From assembly GCA_964250615.1 (NCBI GenBank), contig CAXUGM010000013.1: DNA of 64,000 nt. One strand, 5' to 3'. This document shows, in pieces, positions 26,218-35,481 of this stretch. A program made the position numbers and the translations under genes. The notes under the pieces were generated by a model that saw nothing but the letters and a program-made list of their open reading frames with translations, was not told where the DNA came from and did no database searches. Every line of letters begins with the position of its first letter. The first letter of the stretch is position 1. This DNA comes from Blautia sp900556555. Its GTDB lineage: Bacteria; Bacillota; Clostridia; Lachnospirales; Lachnospiraceae.

Positions 26218-27869
26218 ATAGCAGGTTAGAAAATCACCAGGAAATTTTGAGCAAAACCCGTCTGGGCGTCTGGGAAATATGTTTCAATGAAGAGGAAACT
26301 CATCATGAAATGTATGTAGATGATGTGATGTACGATATTATTGGAATGAAGGGTGAGTACACACCGGAAGAATGTTATATGCACTGGTACAGCAGAATCA
26401 ATGACGGTTATCATGATTATGTCAAGATGGCTGTGGAAAGTATGCTCCAGACAAAAGATATTGTGCAGCTGGAATATACCTGGAATCATCCGGATAAAGG
26501 GGAAGTGGTGGTTCGCTGTCTTGGCAGGCAGGTAGAAAACAGAAACGGACTGATCTGCCTGCAGGGATACCACAGGACTATCAGTGATATGAAAAAACCA
26601 AGATTTCTCCCCGATGGAACTACCAGTGAAATATTTGAATATCATGAGAAGAAGAAAACCATTTATTTCCATACGAACCGTTCTTTTCTGGCAGGAGATG
26701 CAAGAAAAGAGGAGAATTTTCCTGAATGCTGGATAGAGACAAGGATTGTACATCCGCATTTTGCAGAGGAGTTTAAGGAAATGTTCTGCCAGGTGCAGGA
26801 CAGGGAAGAAATCAGGGGAAAAGAAATTTTGATGATGACGCCGAAGGGTACATATCAATGGGTTAAGGTGAGGACCAGGCACCTGGGACTGGAAGAAAAT
26901 GATGTTAATACGATTATTGTAATTCTTGACCCTACAAATCAAAAGCGAACCCTTGAACTGGAATATATGAGAAAGAATGATTTTTATCACGCCGTTCTTT
27001 CTGAAGCGGTTGCTTATGCAGAAGTAGATGTGGAGAGCGGGCATCTTATGGAAGCAGGAGGCTTGTGGGAACCTTATGCTATTGAGTTGGGAAACAGGAC
27101 AGGTTTTTTTGAATATCTGATACAAAAAAATCTGGAAGTAGCAATCCGGAAGGAAGACAGAGAAGAATATAGAAAATTTCTGAATCTGGAGAGCATGAAA
27201 GAAGAATTTTTTCAGGGGAATCCTACCAGGAAATTTTGTTTCCGGAGACAGATTGAGAACGATTGGTATTGGATGGAGCTGACCGTGCATGTGTTCCAGG
27301 AGCGATATACAGAAAATATGTATGCACTTCTTTATCTGAAAAATATCGATATAGCCAAGAAGCGGGAATTGATGCATGAGATGGCAGCAATGAGAGATCC
27401 ACTGACTAATGTTTACAACAGAAGAAGTTTTGAAGGTGAAGTGATTAATTTTATTCAGAGTGAGGAATCGGGAATTGGTGCTTTGATTCTTTTGGATTTA
27501 GATGACTTTAAGGGTATTAATGATAAGTATGGTCATCTAAAAGGAGATGAGGCACTCAAGAAACTGACGGATGTGTTATTATCTACTTTCCGGAGAAAAG
27601 ATGTTGTAGGGCGTCTTGGCGGAGATGAATTTCTGGTCTTTATTAAAGGTGTCCATAACAAAGAAATCCTGAATCACAGAATGGAACAGATTTATGCTGC
27701 ACTGAAGGAAGCGGAAGACTTCCCTATTTCCTGCAGTGCAGGGATCAGCTTTGTAGAAAAGGAAAATTTTTCTTATGAAAAAGTATTAAAGCAGGCAGAT
27801 GAGGCATTATATAGGAGTAAACAAAAGGGTAAAAACCAACATTGTTATTATGAGCCAGAAGCAGAGTAA
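26214..27869 (+). CDS. GGDEF diguanylate cyclase with PAS-like sensor region
   Basis: About 551 residues. I start it at TTG 26214, which overlaps the previous stop (TTGA) and follows GGGGAGGTG at 26200-26208. Up to about residue 380 there are two or three PAS-like segments (YHRTISDMKKPRF, GTYQWVKVRTRHLG). The GGDEF domain (about 390-545) is intact: DPLTNVYNRRSFE, LLDLDDFKGIND, then RRKDVVGRLGGDEFLVF, containing both the active site and an RxxD inhibitory site at the right distance. It should make cyclic-di-GMP with product inhibition. Coupled translation with the upstream phosphodiesterase puts synthesis and breakdown in one operon. Confidence 0.92.
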   Translation: MNSRLENHQEILSKTRLGVWEICFNEEETHHEMYVDDVMYDIIGMKGEYTPEECYMHWYSRINDGYHDYVKMAVESMLQTKDIVQLEYTWNHPDKGEVVVRCLGRQVENRNGLICLQGYHRTISDMKKPRFLPDGTTSEIFEYHEKKKTIYFHTNRSFLAGDARKEENFPECWIETRIVHPHFAEEFKEMFCQVQDREEIRGKEILMMTPKGTYQWVKVRTRHLGLEENDVNTIIVILDPTNQKRTLELEYMRKNDFYHAVLSEAVAYAEVDVESGHLMEAGGLWEPYAIELGNRTGFFEYLIQKNLEVAIRKEDREEYRKFLNLESMKEEFFQGNPTRKFCFRRQIENDWYWMELTVHVFQERYTENMYALLYLKNIDIAKKRELMHEMAAMRDPLTNVYNRRSFEGEVINFIQSEESGIGALILLDLDDFKGINDKYGHLKGDEALKKLTDVLLSTFRRKDVVGRLGGDEFLVFIKGVHNKEILNHRMEQIYAALKEAEDFPISCSAGISFVEKENFSYEKVLKQADEALYRSKQKGKNQHCYYEPEAE

Positions 27870-27872
27870 CCG

Positions 27873-28763
27873 TTAATTGAAATCCTTTGGCAAAGAGCAG
27901 ATATAATCACTGAAATCCTTCATCTGGCTTGTCATGGGATGCGTGGAGTTGTAGCACAAATAGAAGAAACGCTCTGAGTCAATTTCGGGAACCGGGCACT
28001 GGAAAAGAATCCCTGCATCAACCTTCCCGGTTGCACAGCGTTCTGAGACAAAACCAAGGCCAAGATTTCTGGAAACTGCATCCAGAATAGCCGGTGTGCT
28101 GCTGCTTTCCCACTTGATTTCATAAGGAATATGCTGGGCATCCATGACGGCTTCGAAAATAGCCCTTGTACCGCTTCCTTTTTCACGAAGGATAAAATGC
28201 TGGTCACGCAAATCAGAAACGTGGAGATAAGGACGTCCGGCAAAGGGATGGTCTTTACTACAGATGATACAGAGCTTATCTATGAATACAGGCTGAGTAA
28301 TCAATTCGTTATGAGTTACAATTCCCTCTACAATGGCAATATCCAGTTCATTGTAAAGCAGCATGTGCTCAATCTGATGCGTGTTAGATACATTGACAAA
28401 AACATCAATATCCGGGTATTCTTCTGCAATCTGTGCAATGATTTTTCCTATGATATTTGCACCTATGGTAACTGTAGCACCTACACGCAGAGGCCGGATG
28501 CGGTTCATGGTTTTCATATTTTGCTTTAAATTTTGTTCAATGGCCATAATTTCCCTGGCACTTTTCAAGAGCAGAGAGCCTGCAGGAGTGATTCGCAGTT
28601 CCTTTGCCTGGCGTTCAAAAAGCTTGGTGCCATATTCCTTTTCCAGCTCAGAAATAATCTGGCTGATCGTAGGCTGTGATATGTATAAATGCTTTGCTGC
28701 TTCGCTCATTTTCTTGAATTCAGCGGTTGCGATAAAGGCTTCTAATTGTCTGAGAGTAGCCAT
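27873..28763 (-). CDS. LysR-family regulator of the sulfite-reductase operon
   Basis: A 296-residue LysR regulator. The N-terminal winged helix (1-65) has MSEAAKHLYISQPTISQII and LEKEYGTKLFERQ. The effector domain (about 90-290) begins LRVGATVTIGANIIG and has the ELDIAIVEG and RDQHFILREKGSGTR segments of CysL/CbbR-type members. AAGGAGG precedes the start on the minus strand. It is divergent from the CoA-disulfide-reductase and sulfite reductase genes, so I infer it activates them, with a sulfur compound or a reduced-sulfur metabolite as likely ligand. Confidence 0.92.
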   Translation of the reverse strand: MATLRQLEAFIATAEFKKMSEAAKHLYISQPTISQIISELEKEYGTKLFERQAKELRITPAGSLLLKSAREIMAIEQNLKQNMKTMNRIRPLRVGATVTIGANIIGKIIAQIAEEYPDIDVFVNVSNTHQIEHMLLYNELDIAIVEGIVTHNELITQPVFIDKLCIICSKDHPFAGRPYLHVSDLRDQHFILREKGSGTRAIFEAVMDAQHIPYEIKWESSSTPAILDAVSRNLGLGFVSERCATGKVDAGILFQCPVPEIDSERFFYLCYNSTHPMTSQMKDFSDYICSLPKDFN

Positions 28764-28783
28764 AAAACAGACCTCCTTTTTTG

Positions 28784-28854
28784 ATATAGGAAAAAACCTA
28801 TATGTTACATTAGATATTACTATTTTACATATAAAAAAACAAGTGATAACATAT
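28784..28854. promoter_or_regulatory. Operator region between LysR and the flavoprotein gene
   Basis: Two dyads: ATATAGG-N6-CCTATAT (28784-28803), in the style of LysR T-N11-A sites, and ATATGTTA (28800-28807) with its inverse TAACATAT (28847-28854). Binding by the LysR protein is inferred. Confidence 0.5.
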
Positions 28855-28896
28855 GGTTAGAACAAGAAAGATGTAAGGAAAATAGGAGGAAAAAAC

Positions 28897-30525
28897 ATGA
28901 AGGTGCTTGTACTTGGCGGTGTCGCTGCCGGAACCAAAATCGCTGCAAAGCTTATGAGAGAAGACCGGGCAAATGAAGTAATCGTGTTAAACAAGGGAAA
29001 GAACATTTCTTATGCCGGATGTGGATTGCCTTATTATGTAGGTCATGTGATTGAAAACAAGGAAGAATTGATTGTGAACACACCTCTGAAATATGAAAAA
29101 CTTACTGGAGTAAAGGTGCTCACAGAAGTAGAAGCTATCAATGTGGAACCTGAGGCAAAGAAAGTAACTGCGGTTGATTTAAAGACCCAGGAAACCAAGG
29201 AATACACCTATGATAAACTTGTGATTGCAGTAGGTGCAAGTCCTGTGAAACCTCCCATTGAAGGCTGTGACCTGGAAAATGTATTCTTCATGAGAACTCC
29301 TGAGGATGCCATCCGGCTCCGTGAAACCATTGATGCAGGAGGTATTAAAAAAGCAGTCGTTGTAGGTGCCGGATATATTGGCCTTGAGATTGCTGAAAAC
29401 CTGAAAACCCTGGGTGTACGCCCGTTTGTGCTGGATATGGCACCGCAGATTCTTGCACCGGGATTTGACAAGGAAATGGCAGATTATGCAGAGGGCAAGT
29501 TATCTGAGAGTGGAATTCCTGTGGTAACAGGTGTAGCAGTTACTGCAATTGAAGGAAACGGCAAGGTAGAAAAAGTAGTTACCAGCAAAAAAGCTTACAA
29601 AGCTGACCTGGTAGTGCTCAGTGCGGGTATCCGTCCTAACACTGCATTCTTAAAAGATACGGGACTGGAAATGTTTAAGGGAACCATCCTTACCAATGAA
29701 TACGGTGAAACGAATCTTCCTGACATCTACGCAGCAGGTGACTGTGCCATGGTTCACAATGCCATTACCGGAAAGGCAGCATGGTCTCCTATGGGCTCTA
29801 CAGCAAATATCGCAGGGCGTGTGATTGCTCAGAACATGATGGGTGCAAAGATTTCTTATAGAGGAACACTTGGAACAGCAGTATGTAAACTGCCTGGCAT
29901 CAATGTGGGAAGAACAGGACTTACAGAAGTACAGGCAAAGGAAGAAGGATTTGATCCAATAAGTGTGGTAACCATTGTTGATGAAAAGGCACATTATTAT
30001 CCAGGAGCCGGCCTGCTGGCAGTGAAGATGATAGCAGACAGAAAGACAGAGCGTCTGCTGGGTGTTCAGGTGGTTGGAGATGGTGCTGTAGATAAAGTAG
30101 TGGACATTGCGGTAACAGGCATTATGCTGAAAGGTACTCTGACACAGCTTTCAGACCTTGATTTTGCCTATGCACCTCCGTTCTCAACAGCCATTCATCC
30201 ATTTGCACATACCTTGAATGTATTGAAAAATAAATTGCAGGGAAAATTTGAAACTTTTACACCAGCTGAATATGCGGCTGGGGAAGCAGAAGGTTACCGC
30301 CTAATAGACGTGTCCATTCAGCCTGCAACAGAGGGGGCACCTTATGTAGAACTGACAGATGTGAAGGGATTGATCGATGGATTTGACCCGGAAGAGAAGC
30401 TTCTTCTGGTATGCAACAAGGGTAAACGTGCGTATCTGCTTCAGAACCGCATGAAATTCTATGGTTACAAGAATACAAAAGCATTGGAAGGTGGAAACTT
30501 CTTCTCAGATGTAGAAGCACAGTAA
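28897..30525 (+). CDS. CoA-disulfide reductase-like flavoprotein with C-terminal rhodanese domain
   Basis: 542 residues. The front (1 to about 440) is an FAD/NAD(P)H disulfide-reductase-type protein: FAD motif VLGGVAAGTKIAAKL, redox Cys in YAGCGLPYYVG (residue 43 region), NAD(P) motif AVVVGAGYIGLEIAENL, and LPDIYAAGDCA. The last about 90 residues form a rhodanese-like domain with the persulfide-forming Cys in LLVCNKGKRAYL. Such fusions reduce CoA persulfides or disulfides, or polysulfides, with NAD(P)H. The sulfite reductase gene follows 28 bp later, so the pair probably handles sulfite and sulfane sulfur. AGGAGG precedes the ATG. Confidence 0.9.
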   Translation: MKVLVLGGVAAGTKIAAKLMREDRANEVIVLNKGKNISYAGCGLPYYVGHVIENKEELIVNTPLKYEKLTGVKVLTEVEAINVEPEAKKVTAVDLKTQETKEYTYDKLVIAVGASPVKPPIEGCDLENVFFMRTPEDAIRLRETIDAGGIKKAVVVGAGYIGLEIAENLKTLGVRPFVLDMAPQILAPGFDKEMADYAEGKLSESGIPVVTGVAVTAIEGNGKVEKVVTSKKAYKADLVVLSAGIRPNTAFLKDTGLEMFKGTILTNEYGETNLPDIYAAGDCAMVHNAITGKAAWSPMGSTANIAGRVIAQNMMGAKISYRGTLGTAVCKLPGINVGRTGLTEVQAKEEGFDPISVVTIVDEKAHYYPGAGLLAVKMIADRKTERLLGVQVVGDGAVDKVVDIAVTGIMLKGTLTQLSDLDFAYAPPFSTAIHPFAHTLNVLKNKLQGKFETFTPAEYAAGEAEGYRLIDVSIQPATEGAPYVELTDVKGLIDGFDPEEKLLLVCNKGKRAYLLQNRMKFYGYKNTKALEGGNFFSDVEAQ

Positions 30526-30553
30526 TTGAGACGAAAAAAGGAGAGATGAGATT

Positions 30554-31504
30554 ATGGCATGTACAATCAGCGCAGATGAAATTAAAAGAGTAAAAGCATT
30601 AGGATTTCTCAATAACAAAGGAACAGATTTATTTAACGGCCGTGTAATTACAGTAAACGGAAAAATCACAGCAGCACAGGCAAAAGTAATCGCAGAGGCA
30701 GCAGAAAAATTCGGTAATGGGGATGTGGAATTTACCACCCGTCTTACTGTAGAAGTAAGAGGAATCCACTTTAATGATATTGAGGCATTCAGAGAATATG
30801 TGGCACAGGCAGGACTTCAGACCGGCGGTACAGGCTCTGTAGTACGCCCGGTGGTTTCCTGTAAAGGAACTACATGCCAGTACGGTCTGTATGATACCTT
30901 CGCATTATCAGAGAAAATCCATGAGAGATTTTATCTGGGATACCGTACCGTAAAACTTCCTCACAAATTTAAAATTGCTACAGGCGGATGTCCAAATAAC
31001 TGCGTAAAACCTGACTTAAATGATTTAGGTATTGTAGGTCAGTTAGTGCCGGATTTTGACGAAGATATGTGCAATGGCTGTAAGAAATGTAAGATTGAAA
31101 AGACATGTCCAATGAAAGCTGCAAAAGTAGAAGATGGCGTTCTGGAGATTGACAAGGATATCTGCAATAACTGTGGCCGCTGTGTAGGTAACTGCCCGTT
31201 TGATGCCATTGAAGAAGGTACACCGGGATACAAGATTTACATCGGTGGAAGATGGGGTAAGAAAGTTGCCCAGGGACAGGCACTTTCTAAAATCTTTACT
31301 TCCGAAGAAGAAGTCCTGGATGTTGTAGAAAAAGCAATTCTTCTCTTCCGTGAACAGGGAAATACAGGAGAACGTTTTGCAGATACTATTGCAAGAATCG
31401 GATTTGAAAATGTAGAAAAACAGCTTCTTTCCAATGAGATTCTGGAAAGAAAACAGGAAATCCTGGATGCAAAACTGCATCTGGCAGGAGGAGCAAGCTG
31501 CTAA
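30554..31504 (+). CDS. Siroheme/[4Fe-4S] sulfite reductase, AsrC-like with ferredoxin insert
   Basis: 316 residues. The N-terminal ferredoxin-like half (about 10-85) and LTVEVRGIHFNDI belong to the nitrite/sulfite reductase fold. The siroheme-cluster cysteines are in VSCKGTTCQYG and GGCPNNCVKP. Inserted after them is a two-cluster ferredoxin (CNGCKKCKIEKTCPM and CNNCGRCVGNCPF). This compact single-subunit layout matches anaerobic sulfite reductases of Clostridia (AsrC-like), reducing sulfite to sulfide. The electron donor is probably a ferredoxin or the flavoprotein encoded just upstream. Ends in a Cys. Strong terminator follows. Confidence 0.9.
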   Translation: MACTISADEIKRVKALGFLNNKGTDLFNGRVITVNGKITAAQAKVIAEAAEKFGNGDVEFTTRLTVEVRGIHFNDIEAFREYVAQAGLQTGGTGSVVRPVVSCKGTTCQYGLYDTFALSEKIHERFYLGYRTVKLPHKFKIATGGCPNNCVKPDLNDLGIVGQLVPDFDEDMCNGCKKCKIEKTCPMKAAKVEDGVLEIDKDICNNCGRCVGNCPFDAIEEGTPGYKIYIGGRWGKKVAQGQALSKIFTSEEEVLDVVEKAILLFREQGNTGERFADTIARIGFENVEKQLLSNEILERKQEILDAKLHLAGGASC

Positions 31505-31529
31505 TAAAAATGTGTAAAAGATAATAAGG

Positions 31530-31580
31530 GGAGCATCGTCAGATAACTGGTTAGGTTATGGAGCGGTGCTCCTTTTTTTT
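31530..31580 (+). terminator. Terminator of the sulfite-reductase operon
   Basis: GGAGCATCG (31530-31538) pairs with CGGTGCTCC (31564-31572, one G-T pair), followed by eight T residues. Confidence 0.85.
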
Positions 31581-31644
31581 AAATGGACATTCTGTATGGT
31601 TTTCTTTATAATGAAATCATATATGGAAAAAGGATGTGACAATC

Positions 31645-32448
31645 ATGGATAGAACAAAAACTCTGAAAGCATTTGCCTCTTATGTGGGGCAGTATGACAG
31701 TGGGGATCCAAAAATCAGCTTGAAGATAAAACATACATATAAAGTGGCAGAGCTTTGTGAGAAAATAGGTGCGGCGATTGGTCTTGAAGGAGATGATCTG
31801 GATGCAGCGTGGTTATGTGGTATGCTGCATGATATCGGAAGATTTGAACAGATCCGGCAGTATCATACTTTTATAGACTGGAAGTCTGTAGATCATGCAA
31901 AGCTGAGTACTGTGGTATTATTTGGTCCGAAAAGAGATGCAGATAAGATTTTAGAAGCACTTCCGTGGCCCTGCCAGCTTGCTGATTTTCGGGAATTTAC
32001 GGATTTGGAAGGGTATGATGATATTGTTTATACTGCTGTTTATTATCATAGTGCCCTACAGCTTCCGGAAGAGTTAGAAGAGCGTAAAAAGATGTATTGC
32101 AACATATTAAGAGATGCAGATAAGCTGGATATTTTCAGGGCAAATCTGGAGACTTCTCTGGAAGATATCTACAATGTTACAACAGAGGAAATCTATAATA
32201 GTGAGATAACACCAGAGGTTTTTCAGGTATTTAGGGAACACCGTGCAGTGCCCAAACTGTTAAAAAAAGCACCTGTGGATCATCTGGTAGGACATATCTG
32301 TTTGACATTTGAGCTTGTGTATCCTGTGAGCAGGCAGTTGGTAAAAGAGCAGGGATATCTGAAACGTATTATGGCATTTGAATCAAATAATCCAAAGACC
32401 AGGAAGCAGTTTGAATACATGAGACAGGAGATGGAAAAATTTTTGTGA
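31645..32448 (+). CDS. HD-domain phosphohydrolase
   Basis: About 267 residues from ATG 31645. The AAAAAGG lies 11 nt before it, while a GTG at 31636 would be too close. An HD metal-dependent phosphohydrolase domain spans about 25-180, with the first His in IKHTYKVAELCEKIG, the HD pair in CGMLHDIGRFEQ, a His in VYYHSALQLP and the final Asp in ILRDADKLDIFRANLE. HD proteins cleave nucleotides, cyclic nucleotides or phosphoesters; this subgroup is widespread in Firmicutes without assigned substrate. Stands alone between a terminator and a MATE gene. Confidence 0.85.
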   Translation: MDRTKTLKAFASYVGQYDSGDPKISLKIKHTYKVAELCEKIGAAIGLEGDDLDAAWLCGMLHDIGRFEQIRQYHTFIDWKSVDHAKLSTVVLFGPKRDADKILEALPWPCQLADFREFTDLEGYDDIVYTAVYYHSALQLPEELEERKKMYCNILRDADKLDIFRANLETSLEDIYNVTTEEIYNSEITPEVFQVFREHRAVPKLLKKAPVDHLVGHICLTFELVYPVSRQLVKEQGYLKRIMAFESNNPKTRKQFEYMRQEMEKFL

Positions 32449-32531
32449 TTTATGCTTGATTTTTTTCTCCGAAGGAATAAAATAGAAAATTGTGAAAAAT
32501 TGGTTTTATTTCATAGAAAGAGGAGAAAAAC

Positions 32532-33866
32532 ATGACAAATGATATGACATCCGGGAATCCGGTGAAACTGATTATCAGGTTTATGATTCCCATGTGCCTG
32601 GGGAATATCTTCCAGCAGTTTTACAATATAGCGGATTCTATTATTGCAGGACAGTTTCTGGGGGTTAATGCACTGGCTGCTATTGGAAGTACAGGTTCCC
32701 TGATTTTTTTGGTTGTAGGATGGTTAAACGGGCTTACCAGCGGTTTTTCTATCTGGGTATCTCAGTGGTTTGGTGCAAAGAAGATTGACAGGATGCGGCA
32801 TTTTATTGCTATGTCCATTTATATCTGCACAGCATTCGTCATTGTTATGACAGCAGGACTTCTGGCAGCAAATAAGCCCATTTTAAGGTTAATGAATGCA
32901 CCGGAGAATCTCATGGGAGATATCAGTAGTTATATGGCAATTATTTATGCCGGACTGATCGTTACCTGTGCATATAATGCCCTTTCAGCAGTGCTGAGGG
33001 CTTTGGGTGACAGTAAATCCCCTTTATATTTCCTGATTGTTTCTGCAATTATTAATATCATACTGGATATTGTGTTCATTGTAGTATTCCACATGGGAGT
33101 AGAAGGTTGTGGCTATGCTACTGTAATTGCACAGGGAATTTCAGCTTTGTTGTGCTTGGTTTATATAATTAAGAAATTTGATGTCTTGAAGCTGAAAAAA
33201 GAAGATTTCAGATTTTCTTTTGACACGATTAAAAAACTTATGGCATTGGGAGTACCTATGGGATTGCAGTTTTCTATTACAGCTCTTGGTGTAATCATTG
33301 TACAGGGTGCCATCAATGTTTATGGGGCTGTACATATGGCTGGATTTTCAGCAGCAGGAAAAATCCAGAATATTATCTGTACGGTGTTTGTGTCTTTTGG
33401 TGCTACCATTGCCACTTATGTTGGGCAGAACAGGGGAGCCGGAAGAATGGACCGGGTGAAAAAAGGAGTATATCTTACCCAGGTTATGATTCTGGTATGC
33501 AGTGTTTTGATTATGGCAGTGATTTTACTTCTTGGGAAATACATGATTTTGATTTTCATAGATCCTTCAGAGACAGAGGTGCTGAAAGTGGCTCAGATGT
33601 ATTTCAAGGCGGTTGCCTGGGCTTACCCTTTCCTTGGAAGTATTTATCTGTACCGGAATGCTTTACAGGGCATGGGATACGGTTTTGTCCCAATGATGGG
33701 CGGTGTTTTTGAACTGGCTGCAAGGGCTGCTATAGTATTTGCCATTGCAGGAAACGGAAACTTCTTTCAGGTGTGCCTGTCAGACCCCGCAGCATGGATT
33801 GCAGCGTTGATACCGCTGATTCCTTATTATTTTTGGGTGATGAAGAAAAATAGGGCGATCGGTTAA
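32532..33866 (+). CDS. MATE-family efflux transporter
   Basis: A 444-residue, twelve-helix membrane protein of the multidrug and toxin extrusion family (sodium- or proton-driven efflux of cationic compounds). Typical are the opening TSGNPVKLIIRFMIPM, QQFYNIADSIIAGQFLG in helix 1-2, and the two internally similar six-helix halves (ALSAVLRALGDSKSPL; NALQGMGYGFVPMMGG). AAGAGGAG precedes the ATG. The stop lies inside a large bidirectional terminator hairpin shared with the convergent rhamnose genes. The substrate is unknown. Confidence 0.93.
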   Translation: MTNDMTSGNPVKLIIRFMIPMCLGNIFQQFYNIADSIIAGQFLGVNALAAIGSTGSLIFLVVGWLNGLTSGFSIWVSQWFGAKKIDRMRHFIAMSIYICTAFVIVMTAGLLAANKPILRLMNAPENLMGDISSYMAIIYAGLIVTCAYNALSAVLRALGDSKSPLYFLIVSAIINIILDIVFIVVFHMGVEGCGYATVIAQGISALLCLVYIIKKFDVLKLKKEDFRFSFDTIKKLMALGVPMGLQFSITALGVIIVQGAINVYGAVHMAGFSAAGKIQNIICTVFVSFGATIATYVGQNRGAGRMDRVKKGVYLTQVMILVCSVLIMAVILLLGKYMILIFIDPSETEVLKVAQMYFKAVAWAYPFLGSIYLYRNALQGMGYGFVPMMGGVFELAARAAIVFAIAGNGNFFQVCLSDPAAWIAALIPLIPYYFWVMKKNRAIG

Positions 33867-33887
33867 TTCTGAACCGACGCCCTATTT
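33848..33887. terminator. Bidirectional terminator between MATE gene and rmlC
   Basis: AAATAGGGCG (33848-33857) pairs perfectly with CGCCCTATTT (33878-33887), with an inner CGGTT/AACCG stem. A and T flanks suit both strands. Confidence 0.85.
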
Positions 33888-33892
33888 AAAAT

Positions 33893-34495
33893 TTAGAATT
33901 TAAAAGTATCTTTCAGTGGTGCCCATTTCTGGTCTTTATCACTTAAATTCAGAGGAGTTCCGTCTTCCAGAGTATATCCTTCGGCGGAAGCATTTCCCTG
34001 ATATTCTCCGGTAAGCTGCGGCCATTCAATACCGATTTCCGGATCATTCCATGCCAGACCGCCTTCATCTCCCGGATGATAGAAGTCTGTACATTTATAG
34101 CAGAATTCTGCCACATCACTGAGAACTAAGAAGCCGTGTGCAAATCCTTCCGGAATATAAAACTGTTTCTTGTTTTCTTCGGTTAGTTCAATACCAAACC
34201 ATTTTCCATAGGTTTCGCTGTCACTTCTTAAATCTACCGCTACGTCAAATACGCTTCCTTTGATCACACGTACTAATTTTCCCTGTGGGAACTGTTTCTG
34301 GAAATGCAGACCCCTTAAAACTCCTTTGGTGGAGCAGGACTGGTTGTCCTGTACAAAATTCATGGTAAGACCTGCTTCTTCCATATCTCTCTGGTTATAG
34401 GTTTCCATGAAATAGCCTCTTGCATCTCCGTGCACTGCTGGTTCAATGACATACAGCCCTTCGATTGGGCATTTGCTTACTTTAATCTGTCCCAT
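33893..34495 (-). CDS. rmlC: dTDP-4-dehydrorhamnose 3,5-epimerase
   Basis: 200 residues; a cupin epimerase, third enzymatic step to dTDP-L-rhamnose. Typical motifs are GLYVIEPAVHGDARGYFMET, the catalytic-His segment VLRGLHFQ, KLVRVIKGSVFDVAVDLR, the tyrosine-bearing IPEGFAHGFLVLSD and FCYKCTDFYHPGDEGG. Length is normal. Last gene of the rmlA-B-D-C operon on the minus strand. The product feeds rhamnose-containing cell-wall polysaccharide. Confidence 0.95.
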   Translation of the reverse strand: MGQIKVSKCPIEGLYVIEPAVHGDARGYFMETYNQRDMEEAGLTMNFVQDNQSCSTKGVLRGLHFQKQFPQGKLVRVIKGSVFDVAVDLRSDSETYGKWFGIELTEENKKQFYIPEGFAHGFLVLSDVAEFCYKCTDFYHPGDEGGLAWNDPEIGIEWPQLTGEYQGNASAEGYTLEDGTPLNLSDKDQKWAPLKDTFKF

Positions 34496-34515
34496 TATGT
34501 CAACTCCTAATCTGT

Positions 34516-35451
34516 TTAAAATTCAATTTCCTGTAAGTAGCGTTTAATAGCATCCTGCCAGGTAGGAAGTGGCTGAAAACCGTTTTCAATCAGTTTGCTC
34601 TTATCCAGACGGCTGTTAAACGGGCGTTTGGCCTTGGATGCACCATATTCTGCTGTGGTCACAGGTTTTACGGTAACCTTGGCATATTCTTCGTGTCCGG
34701 CTTCTATTGCCTGACGGAAAATTTCTTTTGTGAAGTCATACCAGCTGATATAGCCGCCTTCATTGGTCGCATGGTAATAGCCATATTTGTCTGTTTCAAT
34801 CATATCTACCAACAGTTTTGCCAGGTCCAGTGTGTAAGTAGGAGTACCAATCTGGTCGCTGACTACAGTCAGAGTGTCATGGGTTTTACCAAGGTTCAGC
34901 ATGGTTTTAATAAAGTTCTTTCCGTTTTTGCCAAATACCCAGGCAATACGGACAATAAAATATTTCTCAAGATTTTCGGACACAGCCAGTTCACCGGCTA
35001 ATTTTGTTTCTCCATAAACATTGAGTGGTTTGTAATCTTTGCAGTCCGGAAGCCACGGTTCGGTTCCCTGACCGTCAAACACATAGTCTGTGCTGATATA
35101 AACCAGCTTACAATCTAATTCTTTACATACCAGGGCAATGTTTTCGGTTCCTGTTGCATTGACAGCTTTTACGATTGGTTTTTTGTCCTCATCCTCAGCT
35201 AGATCAACAGCAGTCCAGGCTGCACAGTGAACAACCACATCTGCACCAACAGATTTTAATACGGATTCTACAGAGGCTTTGTCTGTGATGTCCATAGGCA
35301 CATAAGGCATGGTAGTAACAGCAGTGCCATCCTGGATACCACTGTACACTTCTTTGATATCAGAGCCAATACCTTCATATCCTCTTTTGTCCAGTTCGTT
35401 CATGACGTCATGGCCTAATTGTCCGGCAACACCGGTAACTAAAACTTTCAT
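34516..35451 (-). CDS. rmlD: dTDP-4-dehydrorhamnose reductase
   Basis: 311 residues from ATG 35451; the earlier in-frame start lacks the AAGGAGG that lies just before this one. A short-chain dehydrogenase fold: NAD(P) motif VTGVAGQLGHDVM, substrate and catalytic segments VVHCAAWTAVDLAEDE, YISTDYVFDGQG and YGETKLAGE (Tyr-xxx-Lys). Catalyses the final reduction to dTDP-L-rhamnose. Separated by 30 bp from rmlB and 20 bp from rmlC, so one transcription unit. Confidence 0.95.
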   Translation of the reverse strand: MKVLVTGVAGQLGHDVMNELDKRGYEGIGSDIKEVYSGIQDGTAVTTMPYVPMDITDKASVESVLKSVGADVVVHCAAWTAVDLAEDEDKKPIVKAVNATGTENIALVCKELDCKLVYISTDYVFDGQGTEPWLPDCKDYKPLNVYGETKLAGELAVSENLEKYFIVRIAWVFGKNGKNFIKTMLNLGKTHDTLTVVSDQIGTPTYTLDLAKLLVDMIETDKYGYYHATNEGGYISWYDFTKEIFRQAIEAGHEEYAKVTVKPVTTAEYGASKAKRPFNSRLDKSKLIENGFQPLPTWQDAIKRYLQEIEF

Positions 35452-35481
35452 TGCATAAACCTCCTTATGAGACATCCTTGA

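Noticed and set aside
26226..27377. 383-codon open frame antisense to the diguanylate cyclase gene
   Set aside because: Composition (Ile/Phe/His-rich, no domain) is that of an antisense shadow; the plus strand encodes an intact GGDEF protein.
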